Source: Lepus europaeus (Eukaryota; Chordata; Mammalia; Lagomorpha; Leporidae). Taken from it: a stretch of 64,000 bases of DNA. Below are positions 22,296-31,700 of this stretch, one piece after another; positions within the stretch are counted from its first letter, which is position 1, and each line of letters opens with the position of its first letter. The notes below the pieces were generated by a model that saw only the letters and a list, made by a program, of their open reading frames with translations, did not search any database and was not told the DNA's origin. The stretch covers positions 33,761,885-33,825,884 of the forward strand of contig NC_084844.1 of NCBI RefSeq assembly GCF_033115175.1. The letters run 5' to 3'. A program made the translations under genes and the position numbers.

Positions 22296-22339
22296 CGAGT
22301 CCGGTGTCCTCTCGACTCTACTACGGACTCGACGAGAGG
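22296..22339. repeat. Interleaved inverted repeats (A-B-A'-B')
   Basis: CGAGTCCG at 22296-22303 pairs with CGGACTCG at 22324-22331. CCTCTCG at 22308-22314 pairs with CGAGAGG at 22333-22339. All pairs are perfect and the arms interleave. Confidence 0.85.
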
Positions 22340-22365
22340 GACCCTGAGATTCTTCATTAGAACAG

Positions 22366-22379
22366 GTTGCTATGGCGAC
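22366..22379 (+). promoter_or_regulatory. PPM1E: X-box-like RFX site
   Basis: GTTGCTATGGCGAC differs from the palindromic RFX consensus GTTGCCATGGCAAC at two positions. It lies about 320 bases before the PPM1E start codon, at the edge of the CpG island. Function is inferred from the motif only. Confidence 0.55.
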
Positions 22380-22687
22380 AGTCTCCAGGCAGCGTGGGCT
22401 GAGCTCGCGGTAGGGATAGAGGGTGGGCCGCCGCTGGACCCTGTGCGCGTGCCCGCCACCAACTTTCCCTCCAGACCCGAGGGGCGGCGCGCTCCGCCCC
22501 CGCCCCCGGGCCGCGCACGTCGGCGTTCGGTGGCGCGCACGCCTGCGGGAGCCCTCTCCAGGCAACCTAGTGCTGATCGCTCGTGCCGGTGCGGCCGTTA
22601 ACCGCCCTAGCGGGAGCCCGAACCTCAGCAGCAGCCCCCTCCCCTCTCTGGGCTTCCCCCGACCCCCTTCCCGGTCGGCCCCGGGGC

Positions 22688-22717
22688 ATGAGCAGCGATG
22701 GCTGGCTGCAGCCCTGA
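22688..22717 (+). CDS. Upstream ORF overlapping the PPM1E start
   Basis: An ATG at 22688 opens a 9-codon frame (MSSDGWLQP, stop 22715-22717) that overlaps the main start at 22698 in a different frame. G at -3 makes it an adequate initiation context. Its ATGA also supplies the in-frame stop just before the main ORF. Whether the mRNA starts upstream of it, and whether it is translated, is unknown. Confidence 0.55.
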   Translation: MSSDGWLQP

Positions 22718-23149
22718 GGAGAAAACTTACCGGCGTTTTCTGGAGCTATTCCTGGGCGAGTTTCGCGGACCGTGCGGCGGCGGCGAGCCGGAGCCGGAAC
22801 CCGAACCCGAGTCGGAGCCGGAGCCTGAACTGGTAGCCGCTGAGGCGGCCGAAGCTTCGGTCGAGGAACCGGGGGACGAGGCGGCCGCGGTAGCCGCGAC
22901 GGAGGAGGGGGAACCGGAGCAAGACCCAGAGCCTGAGGAGGAGGCGGTGGAGGAAGAGGCGGCGGCGGCGGGTGAGGGCGAGGAGGAGGCGGCGGCAGCC
23001 GCGGCCCCGGGGCACTCGGCCGTGCGGCCGCCGCCGCAGCCCCCGCTGCCGCCGCTGCCCCCGCTGCCGCGGCAGCTGTCTGAGCGCATCACCCGCGAGG
23101 AGGTGGAGGGCGAGAGCCTGGACCTGTGCCTGCAGCAGCTCTACAAATA
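22698..23149 (+). CDS. PPM1E: PPM1E (POPX1/CaMKP-N) first coding exon
   Basis: Partial gene: N-terminal 150 residues plus two bases of codon 151. PPM1E is a Mn/Mg-dependent PP2C-family Ser/Thr phosphatase that dephosphorylates PAK kinases and multifunctional CaM kinases, mostly nuclear and enriched in brain. The N terminus [20 protein letters not shown] and the end [20 protein letters not shown] match human PPM1E. Residues 30-44 are a Glu-Pro repeat, 46-103 an acidic/Ala-rich low-complexity segment, and 110-124 proline-rich, the part known to bind PIX exchange factors. The catalytic PP2C domain lies in later exons outside the window. The start has G at -3 and +4, and an in-frame TGA at 22689-22691 excludes an upstream extension. 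The TAG that appears to end the frame at 23148 is an exon-intron artefact: exon 1 ends in TA, which with the next exon gives Tyr, as in human. Confidence 0.95.
22785..22832 (+). repeat. PPM1E: Coding hexanucleotide repeat (Glu-Pro)n
   Basis: Imperfect GAGCCG/GAACCC hexamers encode [16 protein letters not shown]. The run is interrupted by one TCG (Ser). Such repeats vary in length between species. Confidence 0.9.
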
Positions 23150-23155
23150 GTTAAG
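23150..23155 (+). other. PPM1E: 5' splice site of PPM1E intron 1
   Basis: Exon ends AAATA, then GTTAAG. GT is followed by TAAG, a non-optimal but valid donor. Phase is 2 (codon split after two bases), which restores the conserved Tyr after LQQLYK. Confidence 0.85.
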
Positions 23156-25607
23156 TAGCGGGGCTCGGCTGGGGGTGGGCCCGCTGTCCTCGACGCGCCG
23201 GCCTCGGAGCAGGCTCTCCCTGGCCCCCTGCCCCCCACTCCTCTCGTCTACTCCTCACCCCCGCACCCCGCCGCTGAACGCAGCCCGGCGGCTCGGGCTC
23301 GGCCGGTGGGCTGCGGGCTGCCCACGCCCGCCGCGGCCCCCGCGCCGACCGCCGCCTCGGAGCCGCTCGCCGGCTGGCTCGGGCCCTCCTCGCCCCTTCC
23401 CCTCGGCCGCGCGCTGCTCTCGCCACTTCACACTCCCCGTCCTCCTCCGGGAGGTTGCCTCCCAGCCCGGGCTGTGCGTTCGCGGGCTGGGCTCCCTGTT
23501 GTCTGGCGGCGAGGTGCCTCCTGCGTAACGGCCGCGGCGGGCACAGAGACCCCGGCCCGGCGTCCAGGAGAGGGGACGCCCGAGTCGGCGTTCCGTTAGG
23601 CGCTCGGTGTTGGAAGTGAGGAGCTCTTCGGGAACCCGGTCTCTTAAAGACATTTAACAAGCCGTACTGACAGAGGTGGGAAAGGATTGATTGAGAGAGA
23701 GGAGTAAGCAGAATTTTACAAGTGAGCCTTCAGGTGAGAGCCATAATTCATTAAAGTGGAAAAGTCAGGCTGCTTTGATAAAATTGCAATTAGGTACAGT
23801 ATTTTCAGTCCATTAAGTGGGGGGGGGGTGCAGCAGATGGCTTAGCTACACAGATGAAAGTCTAAAATAGAAAGGTCAAGGCTTTGCCTTTCATCCCAGT
23901 TCTGGTTTTTATAGACTTGAAATAGATGGAGTTTACAATTGGCGTTTCTTTCCAAATGGAATTGTTCTGAAACAACTATCGATGGAGGAAAATACTAACA
24001 AAGCTTTGAAAACATTGGCAGACCTGGGAGTCTTTTGCCACTCAGCTGATAGTTTAATGAAAGGTGTTACTCTGACCATCCAGAAAGTTTACTACTGCAA
24101 GATTCACCGCAATTAAGTTCCACACTCACATCTTGGATTTTCTCAAAAGCCTAAATAAAAGAAAGGCCTGTTTTGTCTTCATCCAGCCTAATGGACACCC
24201 GGTCAAATCATTTTCCCGTTAAAGCTGCGGCTTAGCAGGGAAAAAAACATGTAACAAATCACCTGTAGAAGTAGACTGGGTTGATGTCTCAATTTATAAG
24301 CAGTCTAAAATTGTAAAATTACATTTTGGGAAATGTAAAAGATAAAATGGCGGGTAATACTGCTACCCTGAGATAAACAGCATTAACATTTTAGAGTATT
24401 TCTTTCTAGTCTTTGTAAATTATCATTAAAGATGTCATTTTTAACACTGAAGACACTTAAAGCTCTCTGCTTAAAATGTTTAGCAAAGTGAAGGAATTTA
24501 TGTCAGCATCAGTCTAATTCTATTTTGACAATAAATTCTTACCTTTATAAATGCAGTTGCAAAATTAAACACGATGTAAACATTAGAGAATGTCCAAAAC
24601 AATAATTGCCAGTTTAGTATAGCCCTGAACGTTTGTCATTCAAGAAGTTTTTCTTATTTTAATGATACCTATATCAAGATGTGTATTTTTTCACATGGAA
24701 AAGAAGCAGAATTAATTTTAATACATATAGAAATTGGGAAATGATTGAATTGAAATATATATAGAAATTGGGAAAATGATTGAATTGATTACATGTCCAC
24801 CTAATTAAGAACAGAAGTTTGATTTTGAAATAAAATTAGCAAAATTATAATTGGAAAATATTTTATCTTAATCAGACTTCATCATTTAAACTGTATTTTG
24901 TTTAGAAGCTATTAATGTATTTTTATTCAGATGTAAAATGGCTGGCTTATTTATGTAGAATATCTTTAAGGTCTTTACAGGTTTCAAAAGTTTCAAAAAA
25001 TATACTGCTGTGTTTAGTTTTTATTTTATTTATAAAAGAAAAATATTACTTAAACAAAGAATCAATGCTGAAAGATTGTAGGGATAGATTTTTCTGTCCA
25101 AGCACTTCATTTTATAGGTGAAAAAACTGTGAATCCAGATTCAGGAATGACAATTTATGTACAAATAATTCCAGTGTTTTCCAATGTAATCTCCAAACCT
25201 CAAAACTCTCCCTACATATTTGAAATATTGGTTTCTCAAATTTCCTAGGAAATACTTTGAAATAATTCTGATTACAAATATTTTGGAATTGCTTGTTTGG
25301 GGAAAGTGAAGTGAAGTTTTGTTTTTTTTTTTTTTAATTAAAATAAAATATCCACTCCATTTATTTTGAGATTTCTTAACAGTCTCTAAGAACTGTTACG
25401 CTTGGGGTGGGAATTTGACACGTTGAGTTAGATACTGCTTGGGATGCCTTGCTATCCCATTTCAGGGTGACTGGTTGAATCCCTGTTCCACTTCCTTCCA
25501 TTTTATATACAAGATGTAGATACTACATAGATGGAAGGTCTCAGAAAAAAAAATGAAATTGATTCTTAATAGTGTTTTATGTCTACACTGGTTACAATTA
25601 CTTTTAC
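23156..25607 (+). other. PPM1E: PPM1E intron 1, SINE-free first 2.4 kb
   Basis: The CpG island runs on to about 23,640, then AT-rich unique sequence. It has a G9 run at about 23819 and a short tandem duplication at 24728-24790, and no recognisable transposon. The 68-codon frame at 24915-25121 is not recognised. Intron 1 continues to the end of the window. Confidence 0.7.
24728..24790 (+). repeat. Imperfect tandem duplication, about 32 bp
   Basis: ATAGAAATTGGGAAATGATT and ATAGAAATTGGGAAAATGAT, each followed by GAATTGA, stand side by side. Confidence 0.8.
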
Positions 25608-25622
25608 AAATGTGTTATAGTG

Positions 25623-25964
25623 GCCGGCGCTGCGGCTCACTAGGCTAATCCACCTGCGGCGCCAGCACACCGGGTTCTAGTCCCGGTTGGGGCGCTGGAT
25701 TCTGTCCCGGTTGCCCCTCTTCCAGGCCAGCTCTCTGCTGTGGCCCGGGAGTGCAGTGGAGGATGGCCCAAGTGCTTGGGCCCTGCACCTGCATGGGAGA
25801 CCGGGAGAAGCGCCTGGCTCCTAGCTTCGGATCAGCACAGTGAGCTGGCCGCAGCCCGCTGGCCACAGCGGCCATTGGAGGGTGAACCAACGGCAAAGGA
25901 AGACCTTTCTCTCTGTCTCTCTCTCTCTCACTGTCCACTCTGCCTGTCAAAAAATAAATTTAAA
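25623..25964 (+). repeat. CSINE type B, young
   Basis: Perfect 15-base TSD AAATGTGTTATAGTG at 25608-25622 and 25965-25979. Duplicated GCTGGCCGCAGC segment in the CpG-rich centre. Confidence 0.93.
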
Positions 25965-25979
25965 AAATGTGTTATAGTG

Positions 25980-26285
25980 ACATTTTCTTCAATATTTTAC
26001 TTCTCGGGTTTTAGATTTGGAACAGACACATCATTTTTATTTTGGTAAACTTAAAAGCTCAGGATTAACTTAAAAGAAGCAGTTAATTAGATAGGTAAAG
26101 GATTAAGGATTAAATGAACAAAATGTAGTTGTAATTAGCAACTTAAAAGTTTTCCAGGGCAATATTTAGGATAAATAGACCTTTAAGCTTCAAAATAAGA
26201 AATGCATTAGATGTTTCTCTACTAGATAAAACAACTTCTTGAAAGAAAAATAACAATTCACAAATCTCCTTGGATAAGATATACT
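25980..26285. other. Unique intron sequence
   Basis: AT-rich, no feature seen. Confidence 0.45.
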
Positions 26286-26341
26286 TTTTTTTTTAAAAAA
26301 GATTTATTTATTTTATTTCAAAGAGTTAGAGAGGCAGAGAC

Positions 26342-26396
<55 letters not shown>

Positions 26397-26631
26397 CTTC
26401 CATCCGCTGGTTCACTCCCCAGATGGCCGCAATGGCCAGAGCTGTGCCAGTCTGAAGCCAGGAGCTTCTTGTGGGTGCAGGGCCCAAGCACTTGAGCCAT
26501 CTTCTGCTGCTTTCCCAGGCCATATAGAGAGCTGGATTGGAAGTGGAGCAGCTGAGACTCAAATCATTGCCCGTATGGCATGCCAACACTGCAGGTGGAG
26601 GCTTTACCCACGATGCCACAGTACTGGCTCC
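26286..26631 (-). repeat. CSINE type A with long (GA)n
   Basis: Minus-strand copy. The GA tract at 26346-26394 is close to a pure dinucleotide repeat of about 24 units and is likely length-variable. Confidence 0.88.
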
Positions 26632-26657
26632 AAGAAAAACTTCTCTTGTGGACTACA

Positions 26658-26977
26658 AATACTTTTATTTTATTTAGTTTTAAAGATTTATTTATTTTGA
26701 AAGAGTTACTTAGAGGGAGAGACCAAGATAGATTGATCTTCCTTCCACTGCTTTACTCCCCAGATGACTTCAATGGCCAGTGCTGGGCCAGTAGCTCCAT
26801 CCAGGTCTCCCCTGTTGGTGGCAGGGGCCTGAACACTTGGGCCATCTTCCATTGCTTTTCCCAGGCCACTAGCAGAGAGCTGGACTGGAAGTGGACCAGC
26901 CAGGACACGAACTGGGACCCACATGGGATACTGGTATAGCAGGCTCTTGTGTTATCCACTACACCACAAGGCCAGTG
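26658..26977 (-). repeat. CSINE, diverged
   Basis: AAAGATTTATTTATTTTGAA start, CCTGTTGGTGGCAGGGGCC body, ending CACCACAAGGCCAGTG. Confidence 0.78.
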
Positions 26978-26994
26978 AGTACCTTTTTAAAATC

Positions 26995-27303
26995 TTTTTT
27001 AAGATTTATTTATTTATTTGAAAGGCATCTATCATCTATCTATCTATCTATCTATCTTCCATCCACTCGTTCACTGCCCAAATGTCTGAAACAACCAGAG
27101 CTGTGCCAGGCCAATGCCAGGAACTTCTGGCTCTCCTGTGTGGATGCAGGGGCCCAGGGACTTGGGCCATCTTCCGCTGCTTTCGCAGGCACATTAGCAG
27201 GGAGCTGCACTGGAAGTGGAGCAGCAGGGACATGAACCAATGCACACATAGGATGCCAGCGCTGCAGGCCACAGCTTAACCTATTTTGTCACACCCCAGC
27301 TCC
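26995..27303 (-). repeat. CSINE with (CTAT)n microsatellite
   Basis: The usual GA tract is replaced by (CTAT)n at 27028-27056. The body and the head end ACACCCCAGCTCC are recognisable. Confidence 0.82.
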
Positions 27304-27331
27304 CACAAATACTTTTTTTTAAAAAGATCTT

Positions 27332-27615
27332 TTGGGACAGGTGTTGTGATGTAGCAGGTTAAGCCCTGCTTAGGATTCCTGCACCCATATCAGAGTGTTG
27401 GTTCATATCTCAGCTACTTTGCTCCAATGCTAGTTGCCTGCTAATATGCTTGGGATGATGGCTCAAGTACTTGAGTTCCTGCCACCCATGTAGGAGACAC
27501 AGATGGAATCCCTGGCTTCACCCTGGCCCAACCTTGGCTGTTGCAGGCATGTGGGGAGTGAACCAGTGGATGGAAGATCTCAATCTCTCTCTTTCTCTCA
27601 TCTGTCATTCTAATT
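27332..27615 (+). repeat. CSINE type O
   Basis: Head TTGGGACAGGTGTTGTGATG, body with TGGGATGATGGCTCAAGTAC. Confidence 0.8.
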
Positions 27616-27629
27616 AATATAGAAAAAAA

Positions 27630-27957
27630 ATTTTTTTTGACAGGCAGAATGGATAGTGAGAGAGAGACAGAGAGAAAGAAAGGTCTTCCTTTTTGCCGTT
27701 GGTTTACTCTCCAATGGCCACTGCGGCTGGCGCATCGTGCTGATCCGAAGCCAGGAGCCAGGTGCTTCTCCCGGTCTCCCATGCGGGTGCAGGGCCCAAG
27801 GACTTGGGCCATCCTCCACTGCTTTCCTGGGCCATAGCAGAGAGCTGGCTTGGAAGAGGGGCAACCGGGATAGAATCCGGTGCCCTGACTGGGACTAGAA
27901 CCTGGTGTGCCGGCGCTGCAAGGTGGAGGATTAGCCTGTTAAGCCACGGTGCCAGCC
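27630..27957 (-). repeat. CSINE type B
   Basis: TTTTTTTTGACAGGCAGAAT to GCCACGGTGCCAGCC. Short TAGAAA on each side. Confidence 0.88.
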
Positions 27958-28135
27958 TAGAAATATTTTTTAAAAGGACCATTGAATAAACAATTTTGTT
28001 TCAATATATTAAGCCTCTATAATCAATAATAAATTCATATAATACTTTTAGAACCATTTTTGCTGAATTAGCTTATTACCTGTCAATAAAAAAATTTGGA
28101 ACCTTCAATTACTACTATAAAAATAACGTATGTTG

Positions 28136-28785
28136 GGGCTGGCTTTATGGTGTAGTTGGTAAAGCCACTGCCTGCAGTGCCGGCATCTTCTTTGGGTGCT
28201 GGTTCTTGTCTTGGCTGCTCTACTACTTTTTTTTTTTTTTTTTTACACGCAGAGTGGATAGTGAGAGAGAAAGAGAGAAAGGTCTTCCTTTGCCGTTGGT
28301 ACACCCTCCAATGGCCGCTGCGGCCAGGTGCTTCTCCTGGTCTCCCATGGTGTGCAAGGCCCAAGCACTTGGGCCATCCTCCACTGCCTTCCTGGGCCAC
28401 AGCAGAGAGCTGGCCTGGAAGAGGGGCAACCGGGACAGAATCCGGCTCCCCGACCGGGACTAGAACCTGGGGTGCCGGTGCCGCAGGTGGAGGATTAGCC
28501 TATTGAGCCGCGGCACCGGCCTGCTCTACTTCTGATCCAGCTCCCTGCTGATGACCTGGGAAAGCAGTGGATAAGATGACCCAAATATTTGGGCCCTTGC
28601 CACCCAACTGGGAGACCTGGAAGAAGCTCCTGGCTTCAGCCTGGCCTAGCCCTAGCCATTGTAAGCAGTTGGGGAGTGAACCAGCTGATGTGAGATCTCC
28701 CTCCCTTCCTCTCTCTTTCTCCCTCCCTCCCACTCCCACTTTCTCTCCCTCCCTCTCTATAACTTTGACTTTCAAATAAATTTGA
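28136..28785 (+). repeat. CSINE type A split by a type B SINE
   Basis: Head TTGGGGCTGGCTTTATGG at 28136-28226, remainder 28522-28785 with a CT-rich stretch (28708-28760) before AAATAAATTT. Confidence 0.87.
28227..28521 (-). repeat. CSINE type B, nested, with internal deletion
   Basis: The T run (28227-28244) is followed by ACACGCAGAGTGG, so the usual GACAGG is altered. CTGCTCTACT on both sides (28216 and 28522) is the TSD. Central CpG block shortened. Confidence 0.88.
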
Positions 28786-28946
28786 TTTTTTTGAATGCCC
28801 TATGTTTTGCTCCTTTCCTTAAATTTAAATTTTCCAAGAGATTAAAATATTTTCTAGTGACAGAAACTTAGGATTTCTGAGATGATGAGAGCTTTTAAAA
28901 ATAGATGTTGATAACTTTGAAATAACTTGCAAATAAAAAATTTATA

Positions 28947-29255
28947 GGGGCAGGTGTTTGCTGCTGCAGGTAGTTCACTTTTTGGGACACCCACATCCCT
29001 TGTCACAGTGCCTAGTTTGAGTCCTGGTTCCTTTGCTTCTGATCCTGATGATCATTCCTGATGATGCTTACCCTAGGAGGGACTAGATGATGGGTCAGTA
29101 CTTAGGTCCTTTGCCACTCATGTGGGAGATGCAGTTTGAGTTCTAGGTTCCTGATTTTAGCCTGGCTTAGCCCTGGCTATTGCAGGCATTTGGGGAGTGA
29201 ACAACAAATGGAAAAATCTCTCTGTCAGTCTTGCCTTTCAAATAACATGAAAATA
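28947..29255 (+). repeat. CSINE type O
   Basis: Head AGGGGCAGGTGTTTGCTGCT, tail TTCAAATAACATG. Confidence 0.82.
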
Positions 29256-29263
29256 AACAACTA

Positions 29264-29598
29264 GGCCGGCGCCGTGGCTTAACAGGCTAATCCTCCACCT
29301 TGCGGCGCCGGTACACCAGGTTCTAGTCCCGGTTGGGGCGTCGGATTCTATCCCGGGTTGCCCCTCTTCCAGGCCGGCTCTCTGCTATGGCCCGGGAAGG
29401 CAGTGGAGGATGGCCCAAGTGGTTGGGCCCTGCACCCGCATGGGAGACCAGGAGAAGCACCCGGCTCCTGTCTTCGGATCAACGAGATGCGCCGGCCGCA
29501 GTGGCCATTGGAGGGTGAACCAACGGCAAAAAGGAAGACCTTTCTCTCTGTCTCTCTCTCTCACACTGTCCACTCTGCCTGTCAAAAAAAGAAAAAAG
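29264..29598 (+). repeat. CSINE type B, young
   Basis: Head TAGGCCGGCGCCGTGGCTTA. TSD AAAATAAACAACTA / AAAATAAACTACTA. Inserted at the tail of the previous type O SINE. Confidence 0.9.
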
Positions 29599-29599
29599 A

Positions 29600-30226
29600 A
29601 AATAAACTACTAAAAATTTTTAAAAATTTATAACATATGGTAGATAGGAATATGAGGCTTCTTGTGAATGTGATGTGGGTCAATATTTTGCATTTGATTT
29701 CTCTGTACAATATTATGGATGTAATCTAGAGGAAACAAATACAGTGAAGTCTCTATACTAGGGTTATATGTCATCACATTTTCAGAGCAGTTGCTTCCTC
29801 AGTTACTCAGTTAGTCTAGGTTGGGCCTCCCAAAGGGGAAACAGATATCCCAGCAGCCTGGCAAAGTTAAATAGTTCCAGATGGTTTGCAGTAGTAATGA
29901 GGGTAGTACTTTAAAAGTGGCTTGGAAGATAAAATCACTGGTTAGAGACAGTAAGAATTGTTTTATTGAATTGTGTGAGTCATTAATGAATTTGAGATAG
30001 TTCAGAAAATTATTAAACTTTATCTCCATATATACGCGTTGCATAAAAATGGGAAATGCATGATTACAAATTATATAATATCACTCATTTTAAAGTTTTT
30101 TTTCATACTAAAAAGTAATAAATTGTAAGTAGAGAAAAATAATGTGGACAAAGAAGAAAGTAAATGTCATTCAGTGTTAATCATACTTTGTAGGTTCTTC
30201 TACCTCTGACTGCTACTTTTCTGTGA
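29600..30226. other. Unique intron sequence
   Basis: About 630 bases, AT-rich. A 77-codon minus frame (29811-30044) has no recognisable product. Nothing else seen. Confidence 0.45.
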
Positions 30227-30227
30227 A

Positions 30228-30547
30228 CATTTATTTTTTTTTAATTATTTATTTGAAAGAGAGAGCAACAGAAGGAAAGGGAGAGACAGAGATCTTTCAT
30301 CCTTTGATTTCAAATGGCCTCAACACCCAGGGCTGGGCCAGTCTGAAACTAGGAGCCAAGAATTTCATCCTGTTTCCCGAATGAGAAACAGGCCCAAGGA
30401 CTTGCGTGATTAACAGCTCTCTTCCCAGGCGCGTTAGCAGAAAGCTGGAGTGGAAGTGAAGTAACTGGGACTCAAACAAGCACCCTGATAAGGGATGTAG
30501 GCATCATTAAATGAGTGCTTCGCCCATTGTCCCATAGCAGTGGCCCC
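30228..30547 (-). repeat. CSINE type O
   Basis: TCTGTGAA flanks both ends. Ends CCCATAGCAGTGGCCCC. Confidence 0.8.
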
Positions 30548-30786
30548 CTCTGTGAAATTTTATATTCTGCACCTCCCCTTATGTTGCTGTTTTCTCTTGA
30601 CCTTCTTCTCAAGTCTGGTTGACCTACTTGTCCCTAGTCAATATCAGTCTCCCATGTAACTTTGGTTACTGCATTTATGCTGATGGCTTCCAACTCCTAT
30701 CTCCATCCTTGCTTTATTAATGGAACAGCTCTACCTGGATGTCTAAACGTTTGCCTCCTCAAATTAAGCTGTCCAAACTGATTTCT

Positions 30787-31070
30787 TTTTTTAAGATTTA
30801 TTTATTTATTTGAAAGTCAGAGATACACAGAGAGAAGAGAGGCAGAGAGAGAGAGGTCTTCCATTCAATGGTTCACTCCCCAATTGGCTGCAACAGCCAG
30901 AGCTGTGCCGATCCGAAGCCAGGAGCCAGGAGCAGGTCTCCCACTGCTTTCCCGGGCCATAGCAAAGAGCTGGATCGAAAGTGGAGCAGCCAGGTCTCAA
31001 ACCGGCGCCCATATGTGGTGCCGGTGCTTCAGGCCAGGGTGTTAACCCGCTGTGCCACAGCACCGGCCCC
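30787..31070 (-). repeat. CSINE type A with internal deletion
   Basis: CCAAACTGA on both sides (30772 and about 31074) is the TSD. About 35 bases between GGTCTCCCAC and TGCTTTCCC are missing. Confidence 0.87.
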
Positions 31071-31246
31071 CCCCCAAACTGAATCCTGTCCTCTAACCCT
31101 CTCTCCCTCCTCAAAACAAACAAAAGCAAAATGTGATACTCTTTTTGGTGGGCCCATCTCTGACTTTTACTCTTTACATTCAGTCAACATGTATTTCTAA
31201 TCCTGCCTTGCAAATATCTCGTAAATATGTCTGCTTTTCATTCTTT

Positions 31247-31562
31247 TTATTTTTATTTATTTATTTATTTGACAGGCAGAGTTAGACAGTGAGAGAGAGA
31301 CAGAGAGAAAGGTCTTCCTTCCTTTGGTTCACTCCCCAAATGGCCGCTATGGCCGGTGCACTGCACTGGTCTGAAGCCAGGAGCTAGGTGCTTCCTCCTG
31401 GTCTCCCATGCGGGTGCAGGGCCCAAGTACTTGGGCCATCCTCTGCTGCCCTCCCGGGCCACAGCAGAGAGCTGGACTGGAAGAGGAGCAACCAGGACAG
31501 AATCCGGTGTTCCGACCGGCGCCGCAGGCGGAGGATTAGCCTAGTGAGCCGCGGCGCTGGCC
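31247..31562 (-). repeat. CSINE type B
   Basis: TTTTCATTCTT precedes it and TTTTTCATTCTTAC follows, giving the TSD. CpG-rich head end GCCGCGGCGCTGGCC. Confidence 0.9.
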
Positions 31563-31700
31563 TGTTTTTCATTCTTACTGTCACTGTTATCTTACCAGTG
31601 TCAGCAATGTATTTTCTTCAATGTAGCCAAACTGATTTCCTCTAGGAAATTGTCTAATTATTGCGCTGCTTAAATACTTTTATCTTTTACTTGGCATTAG

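Larger units (their letters stand above)
22280..22697 (+). promoter_or_regulatory. PPM1E: PPM1E promoter and 5' UTR region
   Basis: GC content and CpG density rise sharply from about 22,390. The region has GC boxes (CCGCCCCCGCCCCC near 22495), NRF1-like CGCGCACGC and TGCGCGTGC motifs, an X-box-like element (22366-22379) and no clear TATA box, the usual make-up of a CpG-island promoter. The transcription start cannot be placed from sequence alone. Confidence 0.75.
22385..23640. promoter_or_regulatory. PPM1E: CpG island of PPM1E
   Basis: About 1.25 kb of very GC-rich, CpG-dense sequence spanning the proximal promoter, 5' UTR, first exon and start of intron 1. It contains no transposable element. 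Opposite-strand and other-frame open frames here are products of GC-rich composition. Confidence 0.9.
30548..31700 (+). other. Diverged repeat-like sequence split by two SINEs
   Basis: CT-rich text such as CCAACTCCTATCTCCATCC and CCTCAAATTAAGCTGTCC resembles old L2/MIR-type interspersed repeats in + orientation, but I cannot assign a family with confidence. It is interrupted at 30787-31070 and 31247-31562. Confidence 0.35.

Noticed and set aside
22727..23092. Long minus-strand and +1/+2 frames across the PPM1E exon and CpG island (also 23151-23660, 22284-22601)
   Set aside because: They are low-complexity readings of GC-rich DNA opposite or beside the PPM1E exon and lack recognisable domains or start contexts.
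22698..23150. PPM1E exon read as a complete 150-residue protein ending at TAG
   Set aside because: The TAG spans the exon-intron joint (AAATA|GTTAAG). The conserved next residue is Tyr, and the catalytic domain is missing, so this is exon 1 only.
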